Positions 8,229 to 16,734 of a stretch of 64,000 nt of DNA are shown here, in pieces. Each line of letters begins with the position of its first letter. Positions within the stretch are counted from its first letter, which is position 1. Below the pieces are notes generated by a model that had not been told where the DNA came from, made no database searches, and saw only the letters and a list, made by a program, of their open reading frames with translations. The translations under genes and the position numbers were made by a program. Source of the stretch: Streptomyces smyrnaeus (GTDB lineage Bacteria > Actinomycetota > Actinomycetes > Streptomycetales > Streptomycetaceae); the NCBI RefSeq assembly GCF_017676345.1, contig NZ_JAFFZM010000011.1, positions 186,001-250,000 of the forward strand. The letters are read 5' to 3'.

Positions 8229-8253
8229 GCAATGATCGATCATCGATCATTGC
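8229..8253. promoter_or_regulatory. 25-bp perfect palindrome upstream of SDR gene
   Basis: Arms GCAATGATCGAT (8229–8240) and ATCGATCATTGC (8242–8253) are perfect reverse complements around one base. The palindrome ends 28 bases before the SDR start codon and contains overlapping TGATCGATCA units, the size and form of a TetR-type operator. It is AT-rich against the surrounding sequence. No TetR gene is adjacent. Confidence 0.6.
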
Positions 8254-8280
8254 CGATCCGCCCCCGCGCCCGGAGGACCC

Positions 8281-9054
8281 ATGACCCGCCCCCGCACCCC
8301 CGCCTCCCTGCAGCGCGTCACCGTCGTCACCGGCGGCAGCCGCGGCATCGGCGCCGCCACGGCCCTGCGACTGGCCCGGGACGGTCACCACATCGGCATC
8401 GGCTACGCCGACGACCAGGAGGCGGCAGCGCGTACGGCAGCGGCTGTGCGCGAAGTCGGGGGCGCGGCCGTCACCGTTCAGCTGGACACCAGCGAGGCGG
8501 CCGGCGTCGACCGCCTCTTCGACACCGTGCGGGAAGAACTCGGCCCGATCACCGGGCTGGTCAACAACGCGGGCATCTCCGGGCCGCTGGGCCGGTTCAC
8601 CGAGACCTCGCCGGAGGTGATGCGCCGCGTCGTGGACGTCAATGTGACGGGGGCGCTGCTGTGCGCCCGGCGTGCCCTGCGGGAGATGTCCACCGCGCAC
8701 GGCGGGCGCGGCGGCGCGATCGTGAACATCTCCTCCTGTGCCGCCACCCTCGGCTCCCCCGGCGAGTATGTGCACTACGCCGCGTCGAAGGCCGCCGTCG
8801 ACGCCATGACGGTGGGGCTGGCCAAGGAGTTCACCGGCGAGGGGGTACGCGTCAACTGCGTCCAGCCGGGATCGGTCCTCACCGATATGCACGCGAAGAT
8901 GGGCGATCCGGACCGGGCGTGGAAGAAGGCGGAGATCACTCCGGCCCGGCGCCCGGGCGAGCCGGAGGAGATCGCCGACGCCGTCGCCTGGCTGCTCGGC
9001 GACGAGGCGTCCTACACCTCGGGCGCGGTGCTCAGGGTCGCGGGAGGCCTGTGA
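8281..9054 (+). CDS. Short-chain dehydrogenase/reductase (classical SDR)
   Basis: Oxidoreductase of 257 residues. The nucleotide-binding motif TGGSRGIG is at about residues 16–23, NNAGISG at about 95, and the catalytic set is Ser in NISSC, then YAASK (Tyr-x-x-x-Lys). The C-terminus YTSGAVLRVAGGL is typical of classical NAD(P)H SDRs of the glucose dehydrogenase/FabG type. ATG start with GGAGG five bases upstream. It converges on the ECF41 sigma gene. ECF41 factors are often next to small oxidoreductase-type genes, but here the orientation and lack of the promoter motif do not support direct control. The 25-bp palindrome is the likelier control site. Confidence 0.9.
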   Translation: MTRPRTPASLQRVTVVTGGSRGIGAATALRLARDGHHIGIGYADDQEAAARTAAAVREVGGAAVTVQLDTSEAAGVDRLFDTVREELGPITGLVNNAGISGPLGRFTETSPEVMRRVVDVNVTGALLCARRALREMSTAHGGRGGAIVNISSCAATLGSPGEYVHYAASKAAVDAMTVGLAKEFTGEGVRVNCVQPGSVLTDMHAKMGDPDRAWKKAEITPARRPGEPEEIADAVAWLLGDEASYTSGAVLRVAGGL

Positions 9055-9072
9055 CGGCGAGCCGGCGCGGTG

Positions 9073-9990
9073 TCACTCCCCCACGCCCTGCAGGTGGGTG
9101 AGCTTCCCGGGGTTGCGGATCAGATAGATGGCCTGGATCAGACCGTCTGCCACGTCCACGGAGAAGACCGCGTCAGGCCGTCCCCCGTGGGTCGCCAGTG
9201 CCCCGGGACCGCCGTTCAGTTCCAGGAGGTGGACGTCGAACGCGGGGTCGCGCACGCCTTCCTGTGCGACAGCGGCCAGGAACCGGCCGACCTTGTCGGC
9301 GCCCAGGATGACGCGGCGCGGCGCCTTGGCGCCGCCCCCGCTGTCGGAGACCAGCCGCACATCCGGCGCGAGCACCGAGACCAGCCCTTGGAGGTCGCCT
9401 TCCAGCGCGGCCTTCAAGAAGCGCTCGGTCAGATCGCGCTGCAGTCCGGGGTCGACCTCGAAGCGCGGCTTGCGCTCCGCCACATGCCGCCGGGCGCGCC
9501 CGGCGAGTTGGCGTACGGCGGACTCGGACCGCTCCAGCGTCCGGGCGATCTCCGCGTACGGGAAGCCGAAGGCCTCACGCAGCACGAACACGGCACGCTC
9601 CAGCGGCGAGAGTGACTCCAGCACCACGAGCACCGCCAGGGAGACCGACTCAGCGAGCACCGCGCGCTCGGCGCCCTCCTGCTGCGAGGGCGCCACTGTC
9701 GCTTCGAAGTCGGTGACCAATGGCTCGGGCAGCCAGGTGCCGACGTACGCCTCGCGCCGGGACTGCGCCTGGCGGAGCCGGTCGATGGCCAGCCGGGTGG
9801 TGACGCGCACCAGATAGCCGCGCGGCTCACGCACCTGTGCACGGTCGGCGGCCGACCACCGCAGCCACGCCTCCTGCACCACGTCCTCGGCGTCGGCCAC
9901 CCGGCCCAGCATGCGGTAGGCCACCCCGAGGAGCACGGCCCGGTGCTCCTCGAAGACCTCGGTCACCTCGGCGGTCGGGTCAGCGGTCAC
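9073..9990 (-). CDS. ECF41-type RNA polymerase sigma factor with SnoaL-like C-terminal domain (SigJ family)
   Basis: Sigma factor of 305 residues. Sigma2 lies at about 8–75 (AYRMLGRVADAEDVVQEAWLRW) and sigma4 at about 120–175 (PYAEIARTLERSESAVRQLAGRAR). The linker motif WLPEP follows sigma2. The NTF2/SnoaL-like extension (about 185–300) carries DSGGGAK and the NPGKL motif that define ECF41 proteins, in which the extension acts as a built-in regulator instead of an anti-sigma partner. GTG start at 9990 with CATGAT at -10 distance and little ribosome-binding site, so probably leaderless. An ECF41-like promoter lies in front of the divergent hydrolase. Confidence 0.9.
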   Translation of the reverse strand: MTADPTAEVTEVFEEHRAVLLGVAYRMLGRVADAEDVVQEAWLRWSAADRAQVREPRGYLVRVTTRLAIDRLRQAQSRREAYVGTWLPEPLVTDFEATVAPSQQEGAERAVLAESVSLAVLVVLESLSPLERAVFVLREAFGFPYAEIARTLERSESAVRQLAGRARRHVAERKPRFEVDPGLQRDLTERFLKAALEGDLQGLVSVLAPDVRLVSDSGGGAKAPRRVILGADKVGRFLAAVAQEGVRDPAFDVHLLELNGGPGALATHGGRPDAVFSVDVADGLIQAIYLIRNPGKLTHLQGVGE

Positions 9991-10063
9991 CCTGTCATCA
10001 TGCCACCGGGCCGCGGGCGCCAGGCTGCGCGGGGCTTCCCTGCGCGGGCGCTTGCTGACATCG

Positions 10064-10090
10064 TGTCAACGAGCCGCAGCAGCACTCGTC
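10064..10090 (+). promoter_or_regulatory. ECF41-like promoter (TGTCAAC, 16-bp spacer, CGTC)
   Basis: TGTCAAC at 10064–10070 and CGTC at 10087–10090 are separated by exactly 16 bases. The motif I recall for ECF41 sigma factors is TGTCACA–16–CGTC, so this differs at the last two -35 positions only. It points at the alpha/beta hydrolase, leaving about a 55-base leader. TGACA (10056–10060) and TGTCA (10064–10068) also form a short dyad. Confidence 0.55.
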
Positions 10091-10150
10091 CCCCGGCGCG
10101 CGCCCCACGGCGACGCGCCACGCAGCACCGCAGGAACCGTAGGAGTGGCC

Positions 10151-11053
10151 ATGCCCGCCGTCTTCACCCCGCAGACGCCCGCCCAGGACTCCGCCTCCGT
10201 CGTGGAGGTCCCACGCCCCGGACGGCCGCCGTTCCAGGTCGCCTACGAGCGGCGCGGCTCCGGCGAGCCGATGCTGCTGCTGCACGGCATCGGCCACCAC
10301 TGGCAGGCGTGGGAGCCGGTGCTGACCGTGCTCGCGGGAAGCTACGACGTGATCGCGCTCGACCTGCCCGGGTTCGGCGCCTCCCCCGGGCTGCCCGAAG
10401 GGGTCTCCTACGGGCTGGAGAGCGTGGTGCCGCTGCTCGCCGAGACCTGCACGGCCCTCGGTGTCGAACGGCCCCATGTGGCGGGCAACTCGCTGGGCGG
10501 GCTGCTGGCCCTGGAGATGGGGCTGCACGGCTTCGCCCGTTCGGTCACCGCCCTGGCGCCCGCCGGTTTCTTCACCCGGCCCGAACAGCTGTACGCCTTC
10601 ACCGTGCTGCGCGGGATGCGCGCCGGGGCGCGGAGCCTGCCGGACCCGGTGGTGGAGGTGCTGGCCCGTACCGCAGCCGGGCGGGCGGCGCTGACGGGCA
10701 CCATCTACGCACGCCCCGGCCGGCGCTCCGCCGACGCCGTGGTCGCCGAGACCCGCGCCCTTCGCCGGGCGGTCGGCTTCGCCCCGGTGCTGGCCCAGGG
10801 CCGGCACCCCGGGGCGAGCTTCGGCCACACCATCCGCGACATCCCGGTGACCATCGGCTGGGGCGACCGGGACCGTCTGCTCCTGCGCCGCCAAGGAGTC
10901 CGCGCCAAGCGCGCGATCCCCGCCGCCCGGCTGGTCCGGCTCCGCGGCTGCGGCCACGTCCCCATGAACGACGACCCCGCCACGGTCGCCCGCGTCATCA
11001 CCGACACGGCGCGGCAGGCCGACGTGGAACGCGCCCTGCCCGCCGCCAGGTAG
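10151..11053 (+). CDS. Alpha/beta-fold hydrolase
   Basis: Serine hydrolase of 300 residues. It has the oxyanion region LLLHGIGHHWQAW (about residues 42–54), the nucleophile elbow GNSLGG (about 116–121), an acid-bearing GDRDRLLLR and the catalytic His in GCGHVPMNDDP. It is likely cytosolic, with no signal peptide. The start ATG at 10151 has AGGAG six bases before it. An earlier in-frame start would include the promoter. It is divergent from the ECF41 sigma gene and may be its direct target. The stop codon abuts the stop of the convergent TPR gene with no base between. Substrate unknown. Confidence 0.88.
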   Translation: MPAVFTPQTPAQDSASVVEVPRPGRPPFQVAYERRGSGEPMLLLHGIGHHWQAWEPVLTVLAGSYDVIALDLPGFGASPGLPEGVSYGLESVVPLLAETCTALGVERPHVAGNSLGGLLALEMGLHGFARSVTALAPAGFFTRPEQLYAFTVLRGMRAGARSLPDPVVEVLARTAAGRAALTGTIYARPGRRSADAVVAETRALRRAVGFAPVLAQGRHPGASFGHTIRDIPVTIGWGDRDRLLLRRQGVRAKRAIPAARLVRLRGCGHVPMNDDPATVARVITDTARQADVERALPAAR

Positions 11054-14000
11054 TCAGCTCAGCTCGCTCTCGATCCGCAGCTCCAGGGCACCGGCCTCAC
11101 TCACCCGTTCGGCCACCACGCCGTGCGGGTCGGGCGTACCGGCCGGATAGGCGGCACGTACCCGGGTCAGCCTGTTGACGGCCTGGTCGTAGCGGCCCAG
11201 GTCCACTTCCAGCGCGGCAGCCCGCAGCTCGGCGCTCGTCGCCTCGTGCAACCCCGCCTCGCCGCAGTCGTGGAAGGCGGCCACGGCCCGGTCCGCGTAC
11301 TCGATGCCCCTGGTGCAGCACTCCACCGCCTCGGCGTCCTGCTCTCCCGGCGCCGGTGGCACCGTCACCGGCTCGATCAGCAACTCGGCTGTCTGCCGGT
11401 AGGTGTGGCCGATCTCCAGCCGGAGCCGTAGCCGCTGTTCCTTCTCCAGCTGGTCCCCCGGGTCGCGGAGGAGAGCCGCGATCTCCTCCTGCGCCGCCTC
11501 CATGCACGCCAGCGACTCGGCCACGGGCGCGCCCGACTCCATCGCCAGCCACGCCCTCGCGTGCAGCGTACGGATCACCGCGTGCGGGTCCCCCAGCGCC
11601 CGCCACAGCTCCTCGGCCCGCCCGTACAGCTGCCCCGCGGCGGTGTACTGCCCGGAGGCGCGGTGGGTGTCGGCGGCCAGATGGGTGACCACGGCACGCC
11701 CGTGCCGGTCCTGCCACGCGTGCGGCAGATCGGCGGCCCGACGGAGCAGCCCGGCGGCGGTCCGCAGCTGTTCGGGCCGCGCGCAGGAGTGGCCGAGCCA
11801 CACGCAGGCCTGCACGATGCCCGGTTCGTCGGGCACCTCCAACAGCTCGCCGAGGGCCGCGACCAGGACGGCGGCCGCCTCGTCGGGCTGCTCCAGAGCC
11901 ACCAGGCAGCCGCCGAGACGGAGCCTGGCGCGGGACGCCTCGAAGTCGCCGCCCGAGGTCTGGAGGGCGTGGACGGCGTGCCGGAGGGATTCGGCCTCCT
12001 CGCCGAGCAGCCCCTGCGCGGCGTGCACATCGGCGTGCATCAGATGAAGACGCGCGAGGTCGGCCGGGGTGCGGGCGGCCGCGCCCTCCCGCTCGCGCAA
12101 GGCGCCGCGCAGCACCTCGGCGGCCCGCTTGTGGTCACCGGTCTCCATCAGCAGCCGGGCCCGGGCCACTTCGGGCCCGGTGGCCGACCAGGGGCGGCCC
12201 GCCTCATGGAAGAGGCCGGCCGCCTCGGCCAGCAGCTCGCCCGCCCGTACCGCGTCGCCGCGCTGGGCCGCCAGCCGCCCGCGGGTCTCGGTGGCCTCGG
12301 CGATCCGGGCACGGACGGCGGGCTCGGAGCTGTCGGGCAGGGCCAGGGCGACGAGTTCGGCCAGTTCGGCGTCGAGCGCGTCGGCGACCGGACCCAGTGA
12401 ATCGGCCGCGGCGCTGTCGGCGCTGTCCACGCGTTCTGCCCCGGTGGTGCGCGCGGTACGGCCCGATTGCGCCGCGTCGAAGGGGGTGCCGCCCCCATGA
12501 CCGCCGGCCTCCAGCACCCCTCCGAGTTCGTGTGCCCGCATCCGGGCGCGGGTCAGCAGTACGGCGGTGGCGTGCCGGGTGCCGATGCGGTGTTCCGCGT
12601 GCAGGTGCCTGGCCTGGGTGCACAGCGCGTCGATGGACTCGGGCGGCACGGCCGCGCCTTCGGCTGCGAAGGAGGCGGCGAAGGCTGCGCGTGCCCGGCA
12701 CGCGAGGGCCTCGCCGGGCAGCTCGGCCCCGGCGAAGAGGCTCGCCGCCTCGGTGAAGCGGGCGGCTCCGGTGGCCGGGTCGGTCAAGGCCAGCTCCATG
12801 GCCCGGTGGTCGAGGAGTTCGGCCCGCTCCCCTTGGCCGAGCTGTACGCCGGTGCGGGCGACGGCGTCCTCGACGGCGGCCCACCGGGCTGCCGCGTCCG
12901 GGTGCCCCGCGGCACTCAGCCGCCGCGCCTCGTCCAGCAGCCGGTACGGGTCCGGAACGGCCGTCCCGCCCGCGGCCCCGGTCACGGCCTCGGAGCCCGT
13001 CCCGGCCTCGGAGCCGGCCCCGGAGGACGGGAGCACCACGGCACCGACGCCGAGCGGCAGGCGCGGGACCCGCGGTGACGCGGCCTGCCGGGCGCGGACG
13101 GCCGCACCGTGCAGTGCGGTGCCGGCCCGCCGGTCGAAGCGGTCCGCCACCTGACGGGCCTGCGAGGCGGCGTACTCCAGCAGCGAGTCGGCGTCCCACT
13201 CCCGTCCCGCCGGCCCGGGGACGGCAAGGGCGCCGTGGCCGAGTTCGACGAGCCGTCGCATCAGCAGCGCCACGGCGGACATCCACACCTCGTACCCGGG
13301 GGCGTCCTCCTGCTCCTGCCAGCGCGTCCCGTCCTGCTCGGCGAGGATCTCCAGACCCCACGCCTCGTTGCCGGTGAGGGCGCAGAACTCCAGATGCCGG
13401 GCGAGGGCCCCGCGCCCGGTCGGCTCCTCCCGCACCAGCAGGTGGCCCGCGAGGTGCCTGCTGCGGGCCTCGGCGGTGCGTCCCAGGCGCAGCAGCGGGG
13501 CGAGGGAGACGGCCAGCAGATACGGCCGGCTGCTGCCGCACGGGTACTCACCGCGCAGCACCGGCTCCCACAGGCGCAGCGCCGCCTCGTCCTCGGCAGC
13601 CCCGCTGCCCGGAGTCTCGGCCTCCGCCTCCTCGGCGCGGATCGCATGTGCCCGGCCGCGCCAGGCCAGCTCGCAACCCGCGCAGTCGGCGCTGCGGTCG
13701 CGTTCGGCCTCCAGCCACGCATCGTAGGCCCGGGTGGCGCGCTGCCGGTCACCGAACCGCTGGGCGGCCAGGAACTCGCGGGCGTGCACGGCGCGTTGCG
13801 ACAGGCCCGCCTCGGTGTGGCTGCGGGCCAGCAGGGTGAGCCACTCCTCGATGTCCGCCAGTGGTGTCCCCGGGTCGGCGATCAGGTCCTCCACGGCCCA
13901 TCGCAGCGACCACAGCAGCGCGAACGCGGTCTCGTCGTCGAACGCTCCCGGGTCCTCCTCCCACAGCCGCAGCGCCCGCGCCACGGGGGCGGGGGTGGTG

Positions 14001-14209
14001 CGTCCGGCGGAGCCGAAGGCGCGGCTGGCGGCCAGATGCACCAGCGCCGCGCCCAGCGCGGCGCGCGCCTCTCGGCCGCCGTCCCGCGCCGGTGTCTCGG
14101 CCTCCGCGACCAGCTCCACCGCGCGGGCGACACGCTCGGGGCCGTGCGGCGCCAGGCCCCACGCCCGGATGTCCGCACGGAGCTGGGCAGGCGTACGGCT
14201 GGTGGTCAT
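11054..14209 (-). CDS. Large TPR-like repeat protein
   Basis: A 1051-residue, Ala/Glu/Arg-rich, almost wholly helical protein made of degenerate tetratricopeptide-type helix pairs. Examples are AEVLRGALREREGAAARTPADLARLHLMHADVHAAQGLL and AAGQLYGRAEELWRALGDPHAVIRTLHARAWLAMESG, each given here only as guide fragments in the last third. A single CAGC motif occurs at about residue 175. A low-complexity Gly/Ser/Ala insert (about 395–420) splits the repeats. No signal peptide or membrane segment, so probably a cytosolic scaffold. Start ATG at 14209 with AGGAGG five bases upstream. Divergent from the PhoD-like gene. Partner unknown. Confidence 0.8.
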   Translation of the reverse strand: MTTSRTPAQLRADIRAWGLAPHGPERVARAVELVAEAETPARDGGREARAALGAALVHLAASRAFGSAGRTTPAPVARALRLWEEDPGAFDDETAFALLWSLRWAVEDLIADPGTPLADIEEWLTLLARSHTEAGLSQRAVHAREFLAAQRFGDRQRATRAYDAWLEAERDRSADCAGCELAWRGRAHAIRAEEAEAETPGSGAAEDEAALRLWEPVLRGEYPCGSSRPYLLAVSLAPLLRLGRTAEARSRHLAGHLLVREEPTGRGALARHLEFCALTGNEAWGLEILAEQDGTRWQEQEDAPGYEVWMSAVALLMRRLVELGHGALAVPGPAGREWDADSLLEYAASQARQVADRFDRRAGTALHGAAVRARQAASPRVPRLPLGVGAVVLPSSGAGSEAGTGSEAVTGAAGGTAVPDPYRLLDEARRLSAAGHPDAAARWAAVEDAVARTGVQLGQGERAELLDHRAMELALTDPATGAARFTEAASLFAGAELPGEALACRARAAFAASFAAEGAAVPPESIDALCTQARHLHAEHRIGTRHATAVLLTRARMRAHELGGVLEAGGHGGGTPFDAAQSGRTARTTGAERVDSADSAAADSLGPVADALDAELAELVALALPDSSEPAVRARIAEATETRGRLAAQRGDAVRAGELLAEAAGLFHEAGRPWSATGPEVARARLLMETGDHKRAAEVLRGALREREGAAARTPADLARLHLMHADVHAAQGLLGEEAESLRHAVHALQTSGGDFEASRARLRLGGCLVALEQPDEAAAVLVAALGELLEVPDEPGIVQACVWLGHSCARPEQLRTAAGLLRRAADLPHAWQDRHGRAVVTHLAADTHRASGQYTAAGQLYGRAEELWRALGDPHAVIRTLHARAWLAMESGAPVAESLACMEAAQEEIAALLRDPGDQLEKEQRLRLRLEIGHTYRQTAELLIEPVTVPPAPGEQDAEAVECCTRGIEYADRAVAAFHDCGEAGLHEATSAELRAAALEVDLGRYDQAVNRLTRVRAAYPAGTPDPHGVVAERVSEAGALELRIESELS

Positions 14210-14326
14210 CGGGCCTCCTGGGCCGGGGTGGGGCGGGCGGGCGGCATGCGGGTGGAGTTGTCCGTGAAGCGGCATCCTAGGCCGCGGAGGCGGCTGGAGG
14301 CCGGGAGTCGGGTGCCCCCCTTCTGT

Positions 14327-14341
14327 CCGGTGTGACACCGG
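14327..14341. promoter_or_regulatory. 15-bp perfect palindrome in TPR/PhoD divergent region
   Basis: CCGGTGTGACACCGG is a perfect 7+1+7 dyad midway between the two divergent genes, of the size expected for a dimeric repressor site. The regulator is not identifiable from the neighbourhood. Confidence 0.4.
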
Positions 14342-14403
14342 TGTTCACTGGGGCTTCGTGTGTACGGCACCCGAACGGGATAGAGGTAACCGGACACAGG
14401 CAA

Positions 14404-14467
14404 CACGGGTAACAGCTGACACGGTGACAGCTCGACATGGGTGACAGCCGGCACGGGTGGCAGCTGA
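14404..14467. repeat. Four imperfect repeats at exact 16-bp period upstream of PhoD-like gene
   Basis: Units begin at 14404, 14420, 14436 and 14452: CACGGGTAACAGC, CACGGTGACAGC, CATGGGTGACAGC, CACGGGTGGCAGC. Short variable linkers keep the starts 16 bases apart. The array ends about 22 bases before the PhoD-like start codon. The GGTGACAG core recalls a PHO-box half on the opposite strand, but true PHO-box units repeat every 11 bases, so identity as a PHO box is doubtful. Confidence 0.6.
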
Positions 14468-14489
14468 CACGCTTGGAGGAGGCCCGCAC

Positions 14490-16073
14490 ATGGCACAAGG
14501 CGATCCGACGACCGGCAGATCCCCCGCCCGGCGGACGGTGCTGCGCGGCACGGTCGGCGCGGGGGCGGCGCTGTCCCTGCCGCTGGTCGGCGCGGCGGCA
14601 CCCGCACAGGCGCGGCGCGGTCGCCCGTCGGCCGAGTGGGGCGTACAGGCGGGGGACGTGACCACGACCTCCGGGCTGGTGTGGGTGCGTGCGGACCGCC
14701 GGGCGCGCATGGTGGTGGAGACGGCGGCCACCGAGTCGTTCCGCAACCCGAAGCGGTGGTACGGGCCCGTGGTGGGGCCGGACACCGACTTCACGGGCCG
14801 TACCGCACTGCACGGGCTGCCGCCGGGCGAGCAGATCCACTACCGGGTGATCCTGGCCGACCCCGACGACCCGCGGCGATCCGGCCGGCCGGTGCACGGC
14901 ACGTTCCGCACGGCGCCGGCGCGCCGACGCGACGTACGGTTCCTGTGGTCGGGTGACCTGGCGGGACAGGGCTGGGGCATCAACCCGGACCGGGGCGGTT
15001 ATCCGATCTTCGACCGGATGCGGAAGCTGAACCCGGACTTCTTCCTCAACAGCGGCGACACCATCTACGCGGACTCCCCCATCCAGGAGCGGGTGGAGCT
15101 GCCGGACGGCGGGGTGTGGCGCAACGTCACCACCGAGGAGAAGTCGAAGGTGGCCGAGACCCTGGCGGAGTTCCGCGGCAACTTCCGCTACAACCTGCTG
15201 GCCGACAATCTGCGCCGGTTCAACGCGCAGGTGCCCTCGATCGTGCAGTGGGACGACCACGAGGTGCTCAACAACTGGTACCCGGGCGAGATCCTGGACG
15301 ACGACCGGTACACCGTCAAGGACGTCTCCACCCTCGCAGCCCGCTCGCTGCGGGCCTTCAGCGAGTACTTCCCCATCAGCACCCTGCCGCCCGCGGACGA
15401 GGACGGACGCGTCTACCGCGTGGTGCGGCACGGCCCGCTGCTGGATGTGTTCGTCCTGGACATGCGCAGCTACCGGAACGCCAACTCGCCGGGCCGCCGG
15501 CCGGACGACACCCAGGGCATCCTGGGCGAGCGGCAGCTGAAGTGGCTCAAGCGGGAGCTGTCGCGCTCCCGCGCGGTGTGGAAGGTGATCGCCTCGGACA
15601 TGCCGCTCGGGCTGGTCGTGTCGGACGGCAAGACCGACTTCGAGGCGGTCGCACAGGGTGATCCGGGTGCCCCGCTGGGCCGGGAGCTGCAGATCGCGGA
15701 GCTGCTGCGGCACATCAAGCACCGGCGGATCACCGGCACGGTGTGGTTCACCACGGATGTGCACCACACCTGTGCGCAGCGGTACGACCCCGACCGGGCG
15801 GCGTTCAAGGACTTCGAGCCGTTCTGGGAGTTCGTCTCCGGGCCGCTGAACGCGGGCGGGTTCGGCGCACTGAAGCTGGACGGCACCTTCGGTCCCGACC
15901 AGAGGTTCATCAAGGCACCGACCCGCGCCAACACACCGCCGACCGAGGGCGGGCAGTACTTCGGCCAGGTCGACATCGACGGCTCCACCGGCGCGATGAC
16001 GGTGCGGCTGCGCGAGGAGAGCGGCGCGGTGCTGTTCACCCAGGCGCTCCGGCCCGGCCGGGTGGGACAGTAG
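14490..16073 (+). CDS. PhoD-like alkaline phosphatase, Tat-exported
   Basis: Secreted phosphodiesterase/phosphatase of 527 residues. The twin-arginine leader ARRTVLRGTVGAGAALSLP (about residues 13–31) ends near AAAPAQARRG. A PhoD N-terminal domain follows (VQAGDVTTTSGLVWVRAD), then the metallophosphatase core: SGDLAGQGWG, NSGDTIYAD, WDDHEVLNNWYPG and FTTDVHHTC. These provide the Asp, Asn and His metal ligands. Start ATG at 14490 has GGAGGAGG seven bases upstream. It would release phosphate from extracellular organic phosphate or teichoic acid (family knowledge). The 16-bp repeats upstream may govern it. Confidence 0.92.
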   Translation: MAQGDPTTGRSPARRTVLRGTVGAGAALSLPLVGAAAPAQARRGRPSAEWGVQAGDVTTTSGLVWVRADRRARMVVETAATESFRNPKRWYGPVVGPDTDFTGRTALHGLPPGEQIHYRVILADPDDPRRSGRPVHGTFRTAPARRRDVRFLWSGDLAGQGWGINPDRGGYPIFDRMRKLNPDFFLNSGDTIYADSPIQERVELPDGGVWRNVTTEEKSKVAETLAEFRGNFRYNLLADNLRRFNAQVPSIVQWDDHEVLNNWYPGEILDDDRYTVKDVSTLAARSLRAFSEYFPISTLPPADEDGRVYRVVRHGPLLDVFVLDMRSYRNANSPGRRPDDTQGILGERQLKWLKRELSRSRAVWKVIASDMPLGLVVSDGKTDFEAVAQGDPGAPLGRELQIAELLRHIKHRRITGTVWFTTDVHHTCAQRYDPDRAAFKDFEPFWEFVSGPLNAGGFGALKLDGTFGPDQRFIKAPTRANTPPTEGGQYFGQVDIDGSTGAMTVRLREESGAVLFTQALRPGRVGQ

Positions 16074-16092
16074 CGCGGGGCGGGCGGCAGCC

Positions 16093-16626
16093 GTGACCGA
16101 GCAGCATCCCGCGTTCAGCTACGCGCCCGTCGGCCGCACCGCGCACGGGGTGACGCCGCCCGGTTTCCGCCCGCTGTGCGTACGTACTCCCCTGGGCACC
16201 GGCGAGGCCGTCTTCGAGGCGGCCTCGCGGGCCGTGCTGGAGTGGCGGATGCACCGAGCGATGGGCGTACGGATGGAGACGGACGCCGAACGGGCGGCGC
16301 CCGGCGTACAGGTGACGGTGGGCCTGGGCATCGGGCCGCTGCGGGTGTACGGACCCTGCCGGGTGGTGTGGCTGGTGGAGGACGAGCGCCGCGCCGGATG
16401 GGCGTACGGCACGCTGCCGGGTCATCCGCAGTGCGGCGAGGAGGCGTTCTGGGTCGAGCAGGCCGTGGACGGCCGGGTCCGGCTGACCGTATGGTCCTAC
16501 AGCAACCCGGCGGTGTGGTGGACACGCGCGGCGGGCCCCCTGGTGCCGGTGCTGCAGCGGCTGTACGCGCACCGGTGCGGGCAGGTGCTGCGGCGACTGG
16601 CGCGGGAGCGGCCCCCCACAGGGTGA
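16093..16626 (+). CDS. DUF1990 family protein
   Basis: Small soluble protein of 177 residues matching the DUF1990 pattern: the R.P. region GFRPLCVRTPLGTG, VLEWRMHRAMGV in the middle, and AYGTLPGHPQCGEEAFWVE near the end. Members are lipocalin/START-like in predicted fold and lack a known activity. GTG start at 16093, 19 bases after the PhoD-like stop, so probably co-transcribed with it. No catalytic residues can be assigned. Confidence 0.82.
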   Translation: MTEQHPAFSYAPVGRTAHGVTPPGFRPLCVRTPLGTGEAVFEAASRAVLEWRMHRAMGVRMETDAERAAPGVQVTVGLGIGPLRVYGPCRVVWLVEDERRAGWAYGTLPGHPQCGEEAFWVEQAVDGRVRLTVWSYSNPAVWWTRAAGPLVPVLQRLYAHRCGQVLRRLARERPPTG

Positions 16627-16734
16627 ATGCTCAACAGATGACTCAAAAGGGATGTTTGGCCGCCAGGCGCTCTTTTTACGCACCTGTCACGCATCGTTCG
16701 TGGTCAGGCAACGACCGTCCGGGAGGGTGGTCGT

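Noticed and set aside
14404..14467. Canonical PHO box
   Set aside because: Period is 16 bp, not 11, and the GTTCACC core is absent. Recorded as an unusual repeat instead.
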